Source: Myxococcales bacterium (GTDB lineage Bacteria; Myxococcota_A; Polyangia; Polyangiales; Ga0077539). From it: a stretch of 64,000 bases of DNA. The stretch spans positions 434,001-498,000 of the forward strand of contig JAEUKI010000062.1 of assembly GCA_016793325.1 (NCBI GenBank), read 5' to 3'. Below the pieces are notes generated by a model that searched no databases, was not told the DNA's origin, and saw only the letters and a list, made by a program, of their open reading frames with translations. This document shows, in pieces, positions 46,731-53,764 of the stretch. The stretch's first letter is position 1, and every line of letters begins with the position of its first letter. A program made the translations under genes and the position numbers.

Positions 46731-48239
46731 ATGCTTTCTCGACGCGTTCGATTTTTCGCTGCAGCGTGCGCTGTCGCGAGCGTGACCGCGGGATCCTCCG
46801 TAGCGTTTGCGCAGGACGCAGGCGCCGAGGGCGGTGTCGACGCGGGTGGGACGCGACCACCGACGACCGCGCTGCCGATGTGCGCAGGTGCGATCAACAC
46901 CGCGGACATCCCCGTGATGGGCACGAGCATGGGACGACTCGACATGCTGCCGGGAACGGGTCCGGGCATGCTCGGCAGCAGCACCTTCGGGTTGCAGTAC
47001 AACCTCCTGTTCTCCGGTGAGTACCGCTTGAACATGGCGGGCACGCTGCACGTGAACTGGCTCGGCGGCGTCACGCCCCTGACGATCACGACCGATGGAA
47101 CGCCGGGAACGGGCCTGCTCTTCGTGCGCTACGGCTTGCGCATGTCCGCCACCATTCGCGTCGCGGGCGCGAGCATCCCGATCAACCTCAACACCATCAT
47201 CATGGACAACGAGTCGTCGGGCATGGCGATGTTCGACCCGTGGCAGTGGGACTTCACCGACGCGACGCGGGTGCACCTCAACGTGTCGGCGTACCGGCGC
47301 ATCTACTCCAACTCGGTGACCGTCGGCGGTGAGGAGTATCCGTACGAGCTGCAGATGCGGTTCAACATGACGACCCGCGCGCGGACGGAGAAGATCGAGT
47401 TTCCGAACCGCGCGGGCGGCGCGATGGGGATGACGTTCGGCGCGCTGACGGGGACGACGCCTGCCGTGAACGTCCCTGTTCCGCCCAACGGAAACCTCGA
47501 CCTCGCGTACCGCTGGGTGCCGCGCATCAAGTACGTCGGCTCGCTGCAGTTCAGGCTCATCGTGTCGCGTCGCGTATGCGTGCTCGGCGTGTGCACCAAC
47601 GTTGATGTCCCCACGCCGGACTTGGGCGGAATCACCCTCGACAACGAGATTCCCGTGACGCCGTGGGATCGATCGACGCCGGTGCTCTTGCCGCTCGCGC
47701 AGGTCAACGAGCCCGAGGTGGACTTCGGGATGGTCCGCATCGGGACGACGGGCATGCAGCAGCTGATCGTCTTGAATCCTGGTGCGTCGCCGCTCGCCGT
47801 CGCGGTCTCGCGCCCCGGCGAGCCGAGCTTCGCGCTCCCGATGAACACGGGCTGCGCGCCTGCGCGCGGGATGCTCTCTTTGCCGGTGACGTTCTCGCCG
47901 ACGAGCATGGGCAGCTTCCGCAGCGAAGTGACAATCGACAGCAACGGCGCGACCAACAACCCCGCCCGCGTCGCGCTGCTCGGCATCGGCGCGATGGAGA
48001 CGCGTCCCCCGACGGGACGCGACGGCGGAACGGGCACGACCGACGGCGGCGGCGGCCCGCGCGGTGACGGCGGCGCGCGTCCCAACGGCGTGTTCGACGT
48101 TCAGGCGGACGCGGGGTGCGCGTGCCGCGCGACCACGCAGACCCGCGGCGGAAATCGCGGCGGGCTCGCGATCGTCGCGATGGGCGCCGCGACCGCGCTC
48201 ATCGCGCGTCGCGCGTCGCGCCGTCGTCAGCGCGCGTAG
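46731..48239 (+). CDS. Secreted protein with choice-of-anchor D (ASH/HYDIN-type) domain and MYXO-CTERM-like tail
   Basis: 502 aa from the ATG at 46731, with AGGAG about 10 nt upstream. Signal peptide MLSRRVRFFAAACAVASVTA ending AFAQ. The first ~320 residues are a beta-rich region of unknown type. Residues ~325-420 look like an ASPM/SPD-2/Hydin-type immunoglobulin-like domain (VDFGMVRIGTTGMQQLIVLN, LSLPVTFSPTSMGSFRSEVT, IDSNGATNNPARVALLGIG). A Gly/Asp/Thr linker leads to AGCACRATT, a hydrophobic helix and RRASRRRQRA, matching the tails of the two proteins at the start of the window. Surface-anchored by inference. Confidence 0.87.
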   Translation: MLSRRVRFFAAACAVASVTAGSSVAFAQDAGAEGGVDAGGTRPPTTALPMCAGAINTADIPVMGTSMGRLDMLPGTGPGMLGSSTFGLQYNLLFSGEYRLNMAGTLHVNWLGGVTPLTITTDGTPGTGLLFVRYGLRMSATIRVAGASIPINLNTIIMDNESSGMAMFDPWQWDFTDATRVHLNVSAYRRIYSNSVTVGGEEYPYELQMRFNMTTRARTEKIEFPNRAGGAMGMTFGALTGTTPAVNVPVPPNGNLDLAYRWVPRIKYVGSLQFRLIVSRRVCVLGVCTNVDVPTPDLGGITLDNEIPVTPWDRSTPVLLPLAQVNEPEVDFGMVRIGTTGMQQLIVLNPGASPLAVAVSRPGEPSFALPMNTGCAPARGMLSLPVTFSPTSMGSFRSEVTIDSNGATNNPARVALLGIGAMETRPPTGRDGGTGTTDGGGGPRGDGGARPNGVFDVQADAGCACRATTQTRGGNRGGLAIVAMGAATALIARRASRRRQRA

Positions 48240-48307
48240 TTCACACACGAATTCAAGAGTCGTCGACGGGGCCTTCGGGGGAGCGGACGACAACAGGGGG
48301 AACGGGG

Positions 48308-49063
48308 CTACGAGAGGCGCGTGAGCACCTCGCAGCCCTCGCGCGTGACGAGCACGGTGTGCTCGAACTGCGCCGAGAGCGCGCCGTCCGCGGTCACGAC
48401 GGTCCAGCGATCGCTGAGCAATCGAACGTCCGCGCCGCCGAGGTTGATCATCGGCTCGATCGTAAACGCCATGCCCGCGCGCATGCGAATGCCCGTGCCC
48501 GCGACGCCGCTGTGCGAGACGTGGGGATCCATGTGCATCTTTCGGCCGATCCCGTGGCCGCCGAACTCGGTCACGACCGAGCAGCCTTCGCGCGCGGCGA
48601 GCTCGTCGATCACCGCGCCGATGTCGCCGAGCCGCGCGCCGTCGCGCACGACGGCGATCGCCGCCTCGAGGCAGCGCTTGGACACGTCGACGACGTGCCT
48701 CGCTTCGGGGCTCGTCGGTCCGATCGCGAGCGTCTCCGAGAGGTCGCCGTGAAAGCCGTCGAGCTCGGACGTGACGTCGACGTTGACGATGTCGCCCGGC
48801 CGAAGCAGCTCGTCGTCGCGCGGGATTCCGTGGCACACAACGTTGTTCTTGCTCGTGCAGACCGCGGCGGGAAATCCCTTGTACCCGAGCTGGCTCGGCT
48901 TCGCGCCCGATGATTTCGTGTGCGCGCGCACCCAGCGGTCGATGTCGCCGGTGCTGTCGCCGGCGCGCAGCCGCTCTCTTACGTGGGCGAGGGTGAGCGC
49001 GGCGCAGCGCGCGGCGCGGCGGAGCTTGTCTTGCTCGCGCGGCGAGAGGATCTCGATGGCCAT
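48308..49063 (-). CDS. map: Type I methionine aminopeptidase
   Basis: 251 aa. Removes the initiator Met from new proteins. The five metal ligands are readable: Asp in VNVDVTSELDGFHGDLSET (two Asp), His in EFGGHGIGRKMHMDPHVSHS, Glu in FTIEPMINLG and Glu in SAQFEHTVLV. The substrate-side His lies in NNVVCHGIP. No N-terminal zinc-finger extension. Start MAIEILSPREQDKLRRAARC is standard. Divergent from the LysR-like half-gene with an 86-bp gap containing a LysR-type box. Confidence 0.97.
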   Translation of the reverse strand: MAIEILSPREQDKLRRAARCAALTLAHVRERLRAGDSTGDIDRWVRAHTKSSGAKPSQLGYKGFPAAVCTSKNNVVCHGIPRDDELLRPGDIVNVDVTSELDGFHGDLSETLAIGPTSPEARHVVDVSKRCLEAAIAVVRDGARLGDIGAVIDELAAREGCSVVTEFGGHGIGRKMHMDPHVSHSGVAGTGIRMRAGMAFTIEPMINLGGADVRLLSDRWTVVTADGALSAQFEHTVLVTREGCEVLTRLS

Positions 49064-49106
49064 GGTTCGGGCGGAGATCCTGGGGCTCGCTGCGGGAGTC
49101 GATCCA

Positions 49107-49139
49107 ATACCGATTGGGTATCGCGGGACGCGCTATAGT
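49107..49139 (+). promoter_or_regulatory. LysR-type operator and promoter -10 for the microcompartment-side operon
   Basis: ATACC-GATTG-GGTAT at 49107-49121 fits the LysR consensus ATAC-N7-GTAT and the T-N11-A rule. It overlaps a second palindrome CCAAT-ACCG-ATTGG. TATAGT at 49134-49139 is a good -10 about 10 nt before the GTG start at 49150; the -35 position (CGATTG, 49111-49116) is poor, as in activator-dependent promoters. The short spacing suggests a leaderless or nearly leaderless transcript. Confidence 0.6.
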
Positions 49140-49149
49140 GCTCGTCGCT

Positions 49150-49452
49150 GTGAGCCTCGATCAACTTCGGTACTTCGTCGCGGTCGTCGAAGAAGAGCAC
49201 CTGTCGCGCGCTGCGTCGCGGCTGCACATCTCGCAGCCTCCGCTGACGAGGCAGATTCGTAGCCTCGAGCGCGAGCTCGGCGTGGCCCTGTTCGAGCGAA
49301 CGCCGAAGGGCATGCGTCCCTTGCCCGCGGCCCTCGCGCTCCACGAGCGCGCCCGCGCGATTCTTGCCAGCGTCGAGGAGGCGGCCGATGCTGCGCGCGC
49401 GTGCGGAGAGCCGCTGCTCGACCCGCCGCGGAGAGGTGGCGAGGGCGCGTGA
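49150..49452 (+). CDS. LysR-type DNA-binding half-protein (no effector domain)
   Basis: 100 aa from a GTG at 49150. A complete LysR winged HTH: LDQLRYFVAVVEEEHLSRAA, SRLHISQPPLTRQIRSLERE and LGVALFERTPKGMRPLPAAL, then the start of the linker helix (HERARAILASVEEAADAARA). The usual ~200-residue effector-binding domain is absent, and the stop overlaps the next gene's GTG (GTGA), whose product is unrelated. The three frames downstream do not resume an effector domain. It may be a genuine ligand-blind regulator or a remnant. A matching LysR box sits in its own promoter. Confidence 0.83.
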   Translation: MSLDQLRYFVAVVEEEHLSRAASRLHISQPPLTRQIRSLERELGVALFERTPKGMRPLPAALALHERARAILASVEEAADAARACGEPLLDPPRRGGEGA

Positions 49453-49979
49453 CGACGAAGCGAACGAAGGCCAACACGAGCGCAGCGACGAAGAGCGGCG
49501 CGAAGAAGTCAGCGAGCGCGAGCAAGAAGGGCGCGGCGCCCAAGGCGACGAGCGCGCGAGAGCCGAAGACCAAGGCGACGGCGTCGTCGGTGAGCGGCTT
49601 TCTCGCGAAGGTCGACGCGGCGCGGCGCGGGGACGCCGAGAAGCTCTGCGCGTGGATGAGCGAGTGGACGGGGTCCGAGCCAGTGCTCTGGGGATCGAAC
49701 ATCGTGGGGTTCGGCACGTACAGCTATTCGAACGGCCGTGGCGGGTCGAACGATTGGCCGATCGTCGGGTTTTCTCCGCGGGCGACCAACCTCACGGTCT
49801 ATCTGATGGACGGCTTCGAGGGACGCGACGCGCTCTTGCGTCGACTGGGTCCGCACAAGCTCGGAAAGGCGTGCCTGTACCTGAAGGGGCTCGCGGGCCT
49901 GGACGACGGAGCGCTGAAGGAGCTGGTCCAGAGCTCCGTGGCCGCGATGCGCGCGCGGCACCCGACCGCGCGTGTGTAG
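49449..49979 (+). CDS. DUF1801-like protein with Lys/Ala-rich N-terminus
   Basis: 176 aa from the GTG at 49449 (GTGA overlap with the LysR half-gene). Residues 1-60 are almost only Lys, Ala, Ser and Thr, a histone H1-like basic tail. Residues ~62-176 fit DUF1801/YdhG: FLAKVDAARRGDAEKLCAWM, SEPVLWGSNIVGFGTYSY, WPIVGFSPRATNLTVYLMD and LHKLGKACLYLKGL-like GPHKLGKACLYLKGLAGLDD. The family has no assigned reaction. Position between a regulator and the microcompartment genes is suggestive only. A nucleic-acid-binding role for the tail is inference. Confidence 0.85.
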   Translation: MTTKRTKANTSAATKSGAKKSASASKKGAAPKATSAREPKTKATASSVSGFLAKVDAARRGDAEKLCAWMSEWTGSEPVLWGSNIVGFGTYSYSNGRGGSNDWPIVGFSPRATNLTVYLMDGFEGRDALLRRLGPHKLGKACLYLKGLAGLDDGALKELVQSSVAAMRARHPTARV

Positions 49980-50052
49980 ATCGCGCGCCGCGAATGCGCG
50001 GTGGTTTCTGCGGTTGCGACGGGGCCGCGATGCGTGATACCGCCATTGCGCC

Positions 50053-50694
50053 ATGGCGAACGTCTCGCTTCGCACGTACATTTTTCTCGACTCGCTCCAG
50101 CCGCAGCTCGCGTCGTTTATCGGCAAGACTGCGCGTGGATTTCTTCCGATCCCATCGATGGCGTCGCTGTGGGTCGAGATCGCGCCCGGCATGGCGATCA
50201 ACCGCGTGACGGACGTGGCGCTGAAGGCGTCCAAGGTCGCTCCCGCGGTGCAGGTCGTCGAGCGCGCGTACGGGTTGCTCGAAGTTCACCACGAGGACAA
50301 AGGGCAGGTGCAGGACGCGGGACACGCGATCCTCGACTCGCTCGGCCTCAAGGAAGAAGAGCGCCTCGCGCCCAACATGCCGACGGACACCGTGATCCGC
50401 GGGATCGAGCCGTACCAAGCGCAGATCATCAACAAGAACTCGGCGGGCATGATGATCTTGCCGGGCCAGAGCTTGTGGATCCTCGAGACGGACCCGGCGG
50501 GCTACATCGTCCTCGCGGCGAACGAAGCCGAGAAGGCGGCCAACGTCTTTCTCGTGAACATTCAGCCCTACGGCGCGTTCGGGCGCTTGTACTTGTCGGG
50601 CTCCGAGGCGGAGGTCGACGCTGCGGCAGAGGCCGCGCGCCACGCGCTTCGCTCGGTCAAGGGCAAGAAGCAAGAGACGAAGCTCGACCGCTGA
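50053..50694 (+). CDS. Microcompartment shell trimer with tandem BMC domains (BMC-T, stacking-type candidate)
   Basis: 213 aa, the size of tandem-domain shell proteins. Two BMC folds: residues ~30-100 (SLWVEIAPGMAINRVTDVAL, then VVERAYGLLEVHHEDKGQVQ) and ~130-205 (GMMILPGQSLWILETDPAGY, AANEAEKAANVFLVNIQPYG, LSGSEAEVDAAAEAARHALR). The order of elements suggests the gated, double-stacking class of trimers like CsoS1D; from memory, Haliangium ochraceum has a comparable protein at this place in its locus. Pseudohexamers of this class are thought to pass larger metabolites. The start MANVSLRTYIFLDSLQPQLA is 73 bp after the DUF1801 gene. Confidence 0.88.
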   Translation: MANVSLRTYIFLDSLQPQLASFIGKTARGFLPIPSMASLWVEIAPGMAINRVTDVALKASKVAPAVQVVERAYGLLEVHHEDKGQVQDAGHAILDSLGLKEEERLAPNMPTDTVIRGIEPYQAQIINKNSAGMMILPGQSLWILETDPAGYIVLAANEAEKAANVFLVNIQPYGAFGRLYLSGSEAEVDAAAEAARHALRSVKGKKQETKLDR

Positions 50695-50699
50695 TCGGG

Positions 50700-50734
50700 G
50701 CTCGATCATCGGCAAATTCAGTGGCGGATCGAGC
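50700..50734 (+). promoter_or_regulatory. Perfect inverted repeat ahead of the BMC hexamer gene
   Basis: GCTCGATC (50700-50707) and GATCGAGC (50727-50734), 19-nt loop, flanked by two copies of CTCGACCGCTG (50683-50693 and 50740-50750). It lies between the tandem-domain shell gene and the hexamer gene. A stabilising 5' stem would help produce the excess of hexamer that shells need; a binding site is the alternative. Confidence 0.5.
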
Positions 50735-50795
50735 TTCTACTCGACCGCTGGCACACCTCGAGACGTGATAGAAAGACCCTACGAAGGATCGCAAC

Positions 50796-51104
50796 ATGAG
50801 TGACGCGCTGGGCATCATCGAGACGAAGGGATTCGCGGCGGCTGTTCAGGCTGCAGACGCGATGGTCAAGGCCGCCAGGGTTCAGCTTGTCGGCTACGAA
50901 AAAGTCGGCGGCGGGTTCACCTCGGTGATCGTCCGCGGCGACGTCGCGGCGGTGAAGGCTGCGACCGAGGCGGGGCAGCGCGAGGCCGAGCGCATCGGCG
51001 AGATGGTGAGCGTGCTGATCATTCCGCGGCCGCACGCCAACATCGACGAAGTGTTGCCGCTCGGTCGTGGGCCGGCGGCCTCCAAGGCTGCGCCTGGGGC
51101 CTGA
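50796..51104 (+). CDS. Microcompartment shell hexamer (BMC-H)
   Basis: 102 aa, one BMC domain, with GAAGGA upstream of the ATG. Main facet-forming tile. Motifs: DALGIIETKGFAAAVQAADA, MVKAARVQLVGYEKVGGGFT, the pore-side VIVRGDVAAVKAATEAGQRE and VLIIPRPHANIDEVLPLG. It is very close, as I recall it, to the Haliangium ochraceum BMC-H (which begins MADALGMIEVRGF and shares the RGDVAAVKAATEAGQR segment). The pore residues fall in the GGGF region. The pentamer gene starts 6 bp after its stop. Confidence 0.97.
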   Translation: MSDALGIIETKGFAAAVQAADAMVKAARVQLVGYEKVGGGFTSVIVRGDVAAVKAATEAGQREAERIGEMVSVLIIPRPHANIDEVLPLGRGPAASKAAPGA

Positions 51105-51109
51105 GCGCT

Positions 51110-51400
51110 GTGCAGATCGCGCGCGTCACGGGCACGGTCGTCGCGACCCGCAAGGAGTCGACGCTCGAGGGACTGAAGTTTCTCGTCGTGCGGCCGTGCG
51201 ACCCGCAGGGCAACCCGACCGGTGCGCCGCTCGTCGCGGCGGACGCCGTGGGCGCGGGCGTCGGCGAGGTGGTGTTGATCGCCGCTGGTTCGAGCGCGCG
51301 TCAAACCGAGGCCACGCGCGAGCGACCTGTGGACACGGTGATCATGGCGATCGTCGACCTGCTCGAGGTCGGCGGCGACACGACGTTCCGCAAGAGCTGA
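51110..51400 (+). CDS. Microcompartment vertex pentamer (BMC-P, EutN/CcmL family)
   Basis: 96 aa from a GTG. Forms the pentagonal vertices that close the shell. Family pattern: ARVTGTVVATRKESTLEGLK, FLVVRPCDPQGNPTG, VAADAVGAGVGEVVLIAAGS, the short SSARQTEATRE helix and PVDTVIMAIVDLLEV. Length typical (~90-100). Immediately after the hexamer gene. One pentamer gene is enough for a closed shell; I see no second copy in the window. Confidence 0.95.
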   Translation: MQIARVTGTVVATRKESTLEGLKFLVVRPCDPQGNPTGAPLVAADAVGAGVGEVVLIAAGSSARQTEATRERPVDTVIMAIVDLLEVGGDTTFRKS

Positions 51401-51533
51401 GCGGTGACCGCTGTGCGTTCGCGGCGCGGCGCCGCGGAGGCGCGGCGACGACGAGAAGGCACACGTATTCGAGACCTCGCAGTTCTTCCAAACCCCTGCT
51501 CCGCTGCAAGCAACGAAGGAGAGGCGTCGCGCC
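51401..51533 (+). other. 133-bp gap ahead of the aldehyde dehydrogenase
   Basis: Contains a very GC-rich self-complementary run (CGCGGC-GCGGC-GCCGCG) at its 5' end, and AAGGAGAGG as the ribosome-binding site before the ATG at 51534. A processing or attenuation role for the GC stem, setting enzyme below shell levels, is possible. No gene seen. Confidence 0.35.
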
Positions 51534-52970
51534 ATGCGGCCCAATGACCCCTCGATCGAACAGATCGTCTCGCTCGTCGTCGACCGCCTGAAGAAAGAAG
51601 GCCTCGGCGCGACTTCCAAGGGAGCGGCGACGCAGGCGGTCGCGCCCGCGGTCCACGTGCGCAGGCGCGGCGTCTTCGACGACGTCGACAGCGCGTTTAC
51701 CGCCGCGCGCAAGGCGTTCGAAGCGTACGAGGCGATGCCGCTCGAGACGCGCCGCAACGTCGTTCGCGCGCTGCGCAACGCGGCGCTGCCGCTCATCGAC
51801 GAGATGAGTCACCGCGCTGTGGCCGAGACCAAGCTCGGGCGCGTCGAGGACAAGAAGATCAAGAACAAGGTGGCGATCACCAAGACGCCGGGCCCCGAGT
51901 TCTTGGAGCCCATCGCGTACTCGGGCGACAACGGCCTCGCGCTCATCGAGCGCGCGCCGTTCGGCGTGATCACGTCGATCACGCCTTGCACCAACGTCAC
52001 CGAGACGATCATCAACAACGCGATCGGGATGGTCTCGGGCGGCAACGCCGTGGTCTTCAACGTTCACCCGCTCGCGAAAGAGACGAGCGCGTGGTTCGTC
52101 TCGATTTTGTGTGACGCCGCCGTCAGCGCTGGCGCCCCCGAGAACTTGATTTGCTGTGTTGCTGAGCCCTCGATCAAGAGCGCTCAGGCAGCGATGCGCC
52201 ACAAGCTCGCGCGCCTCGTCGTCGTGACGGGCGGAGGCGCCGTCGTCGAAGAGGCGATGCGCTCTGGCAAGCGCGCGATCTCCGCGGGCCCAGGAAATCC
52301 ACCGGCCATCGTCGACGAGACCGCGGACATCGCCGAGGCGGCGCGCGGCATCATCGCGGGCGGAGCCTTCGACAACAACGTGATCTGCACGTGCGAAAAA
52401 GAGATCGTCGCGGTCGGCTCGATCGTCGACAAGCTCCGCGCCGAGATGAAGAAGAGCAACGCGTACGAGCTCACCGCGGGCGAAGTGCGGCAGCTCGAGA
52501 AGGTGCTCATCACGTCGGACAACCACGTGAACCGAGATTTTGTCGGCAAGAACGCGGCGGTGATCCTTCGCTCGATCGGCAAGAGCGCCGGCGACGACCT
52601 GCGGCTCTTGTTCGCGGAGCTCCCCGAAGAGCACCCCTTTGTGCAGCACGAGATGCTCATGCCCGTGATGGGCGTCGTGCGCGCGAAGGACGTCGACGAC
52701 GCGATCGCGATCGCGCGTCGCGTCGAGCACTACTACGGCCACACCGCGACGATGTGGAGCACCAACATCGAGAACCTCTCGAAGGCCGCGCGCGCGATGA
52801 ACACCAGCATCTTCGTGAAGAACGCGCCCAACTTCGCGGGCATCGGCTGCGGCGGCGAGGGCTACACGAGCTGGACCATCGCTTCGCCGACGGGCGAGGG
52901 GCTCACCACGTGCCGCACGTTTACGCGCGAGCGGCGCTGCACGCTGAAGGACGCCTTCCGCATTGTGTGA
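51534..52970 (+). CDS. CoA-acylating aldehyde dehydrogenase of the microcompartment (EutE/PduP family)
   Basis: 478 aa. Oxidises an aldehyde to its acyl-CoA with NAD+ and CoA, the core enzyme of metabolosomes. Residues ~6-22 (PSIEQIVSLVVDRLKKEGLG) form an amphipathic helix followed by an Ala/Thr/Lys linker, the hallmark of an encapsulation peptide. The enzyme shows APFGVITSITPCTNVTETII, GGNAVVFNVHPLAKETSAWF, KRAISAGPGNPPAIVDE and the catalytic Cys285 in FDNNVICTCEKEIVAVGS. The C-terminal TIASPTGEGLTTCRTFTRER is typical of the family. Which aldehyde is used is unknown; no lyase or diol dehydratase accompanies it. Confidence 0.96.
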   Translation: MRPNDPSIEQIVSLVVDRLKKEGLGATSKGAATQAVAPAVHVRRRGVFDDVDSAFTAARKAFEAYEAMPLETRRNVVRALRNAALPLIDEMSHRAVAETKLGRVEDKKIKNKVAITKTPGPEFLEPIAYSGDNGLALIERAPFGVITSITPCTNVTETIINNAIGMVSGGNAVVFNVHPLAKETSAWFVSILCDAAVSAGAPENLICCVAEPSIKSAQAAMRHKLARLVVVTGGGAVVEEAMRSGKRAISAGPGNPPAIVDETADIAEAARGIIAGGAFDNNVICTCEKEIVAVGSIVDKLRAEMKKSNAYELTAGEVRQLEKVLITSDNHVNRDFVGKNAAVILRSIGKSAGDDLRLLFAELPEEHPFVQHEMLMPVMGVVRAKDVDDAIAIARRVEHYYGHTATMWSTNIENLSKAARAMNTSIFVKNAPNFAGIGCGGEGYTSWTIASPTGEGLTTCRTFTRERRCTLKDAFRIV

Positions 52971-52976
52971 GCGTTG

Positions 52977-53576
52977 GTGACGGACCCGGCCGCCGATTCG
53001 AAGATCGTTCTCGCAGGACCCGCGCTGGGCATCCTGGAGCTCGGCTCGATCGCGCGCGGCTACGTCGCGCTCGACGCGGCTTCCAAGCGCGCGGACGTCA
53101 CCGTGTTGCGCGCCGAGCCCATCACGCCGGGCAAGTACTGGCTCGCGCTCTCGGGCGGCGAAGCCGAGGTCGAAGAGTCGCTCGCGGCCGCGGTGAGCGC
53201 GGCGAAAGCGTCGCGAATCGACAGCGTTCTTCTCGCGTACGTGCACGAAGCGGTGGGGCTCGCTGTGGCGGGCGCGCCGATCGCGCGGTGCGAGCTCTTG
53301 TCGGTGGGCGCGATCGAGCTGTCGTCGATCGCGTCTGCGGTTCGCGCGGCGGACGCTGCGGTCAAGGCCGCGCAAGTGAGCCTCGTCGATCTGCACCTCG
53401 CGCGAGGCATCGGCGGAAAGGGCTACGTCGTCGTGAGCGGAGATCTGTCCGACGTCGAAGCCGCGGTCGACGCGGGCGTCGCGGCCGCGGGCGAGTCGTG
53501 GCTCGTCGGGCGCGAGGTCATCGCCAACCCCGACGCTCCGGTGCATCGCGCCGCTTCGACGCGCGGCGCGCGCTGA
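52977..53576 (+). CDS. Microcompartment shell trimer with tandem BMC domains (BMC-T, flat type)
   Basis: 199 aa from a GTG at 52977, 6 bp after the dehydrogenase stop (a TTG at 52974 is possible). Two BMC domains: GPALGILELGSIARGYVALD with GKYWLALSGGEAEVEESLAA, and SVGAIELSSIASAVRAADAA with IGGKGYVVVSGDLSDVEAAV. It corresponds to the last gene of the Haliangium ochraceum locus as I recall it (BMC-T1). Probably forms flat pseudohexamers. Last gene of the cluster; the next gene is 188 bp on. Confidence 0.93.
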   Translation: MTDPAADSKIVLAGPALGILELGSIARGYVALDAASKRADVTVLRAEPITPGKYWLALSGGEAEVEESLAAAVSAAKASRIDSVLLAYVHEAVGLAVAGAPIARCELLSVGAIELSSIASAVRAADAAVKAAQVSLVDLHLARGIGGKGYVVVSGDLSDVEAAVDAGVAAAGESWLVGREVIANPDAPVHRAASTRGAR

Positions 53577-53764
53577 TCGATCGACGGACGCGCGTGATCG
53601 TGTGGGCAGTGGGGCCGCGAGTAGCGCGGTGGACACTGTGTACTCGCGTATTCGCGCGCGGCGGGCTGGTGCGCTTCGCGCGGTGAAATTCGCTGGAAAA
53701 CAGCGGCCGGACGAGCTTGGCACGGCGCGTGGAGTGTGGCGCGCGCTGGAGAGCCAACGACGTC

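Noticed and set aside
49150..49979. LysR and DUF1801 genes as one frameshifted fusion
   Set aside because: The second product is a different family with its own GTG start in a GTGA overlap; no effector-domain remnant is visible.
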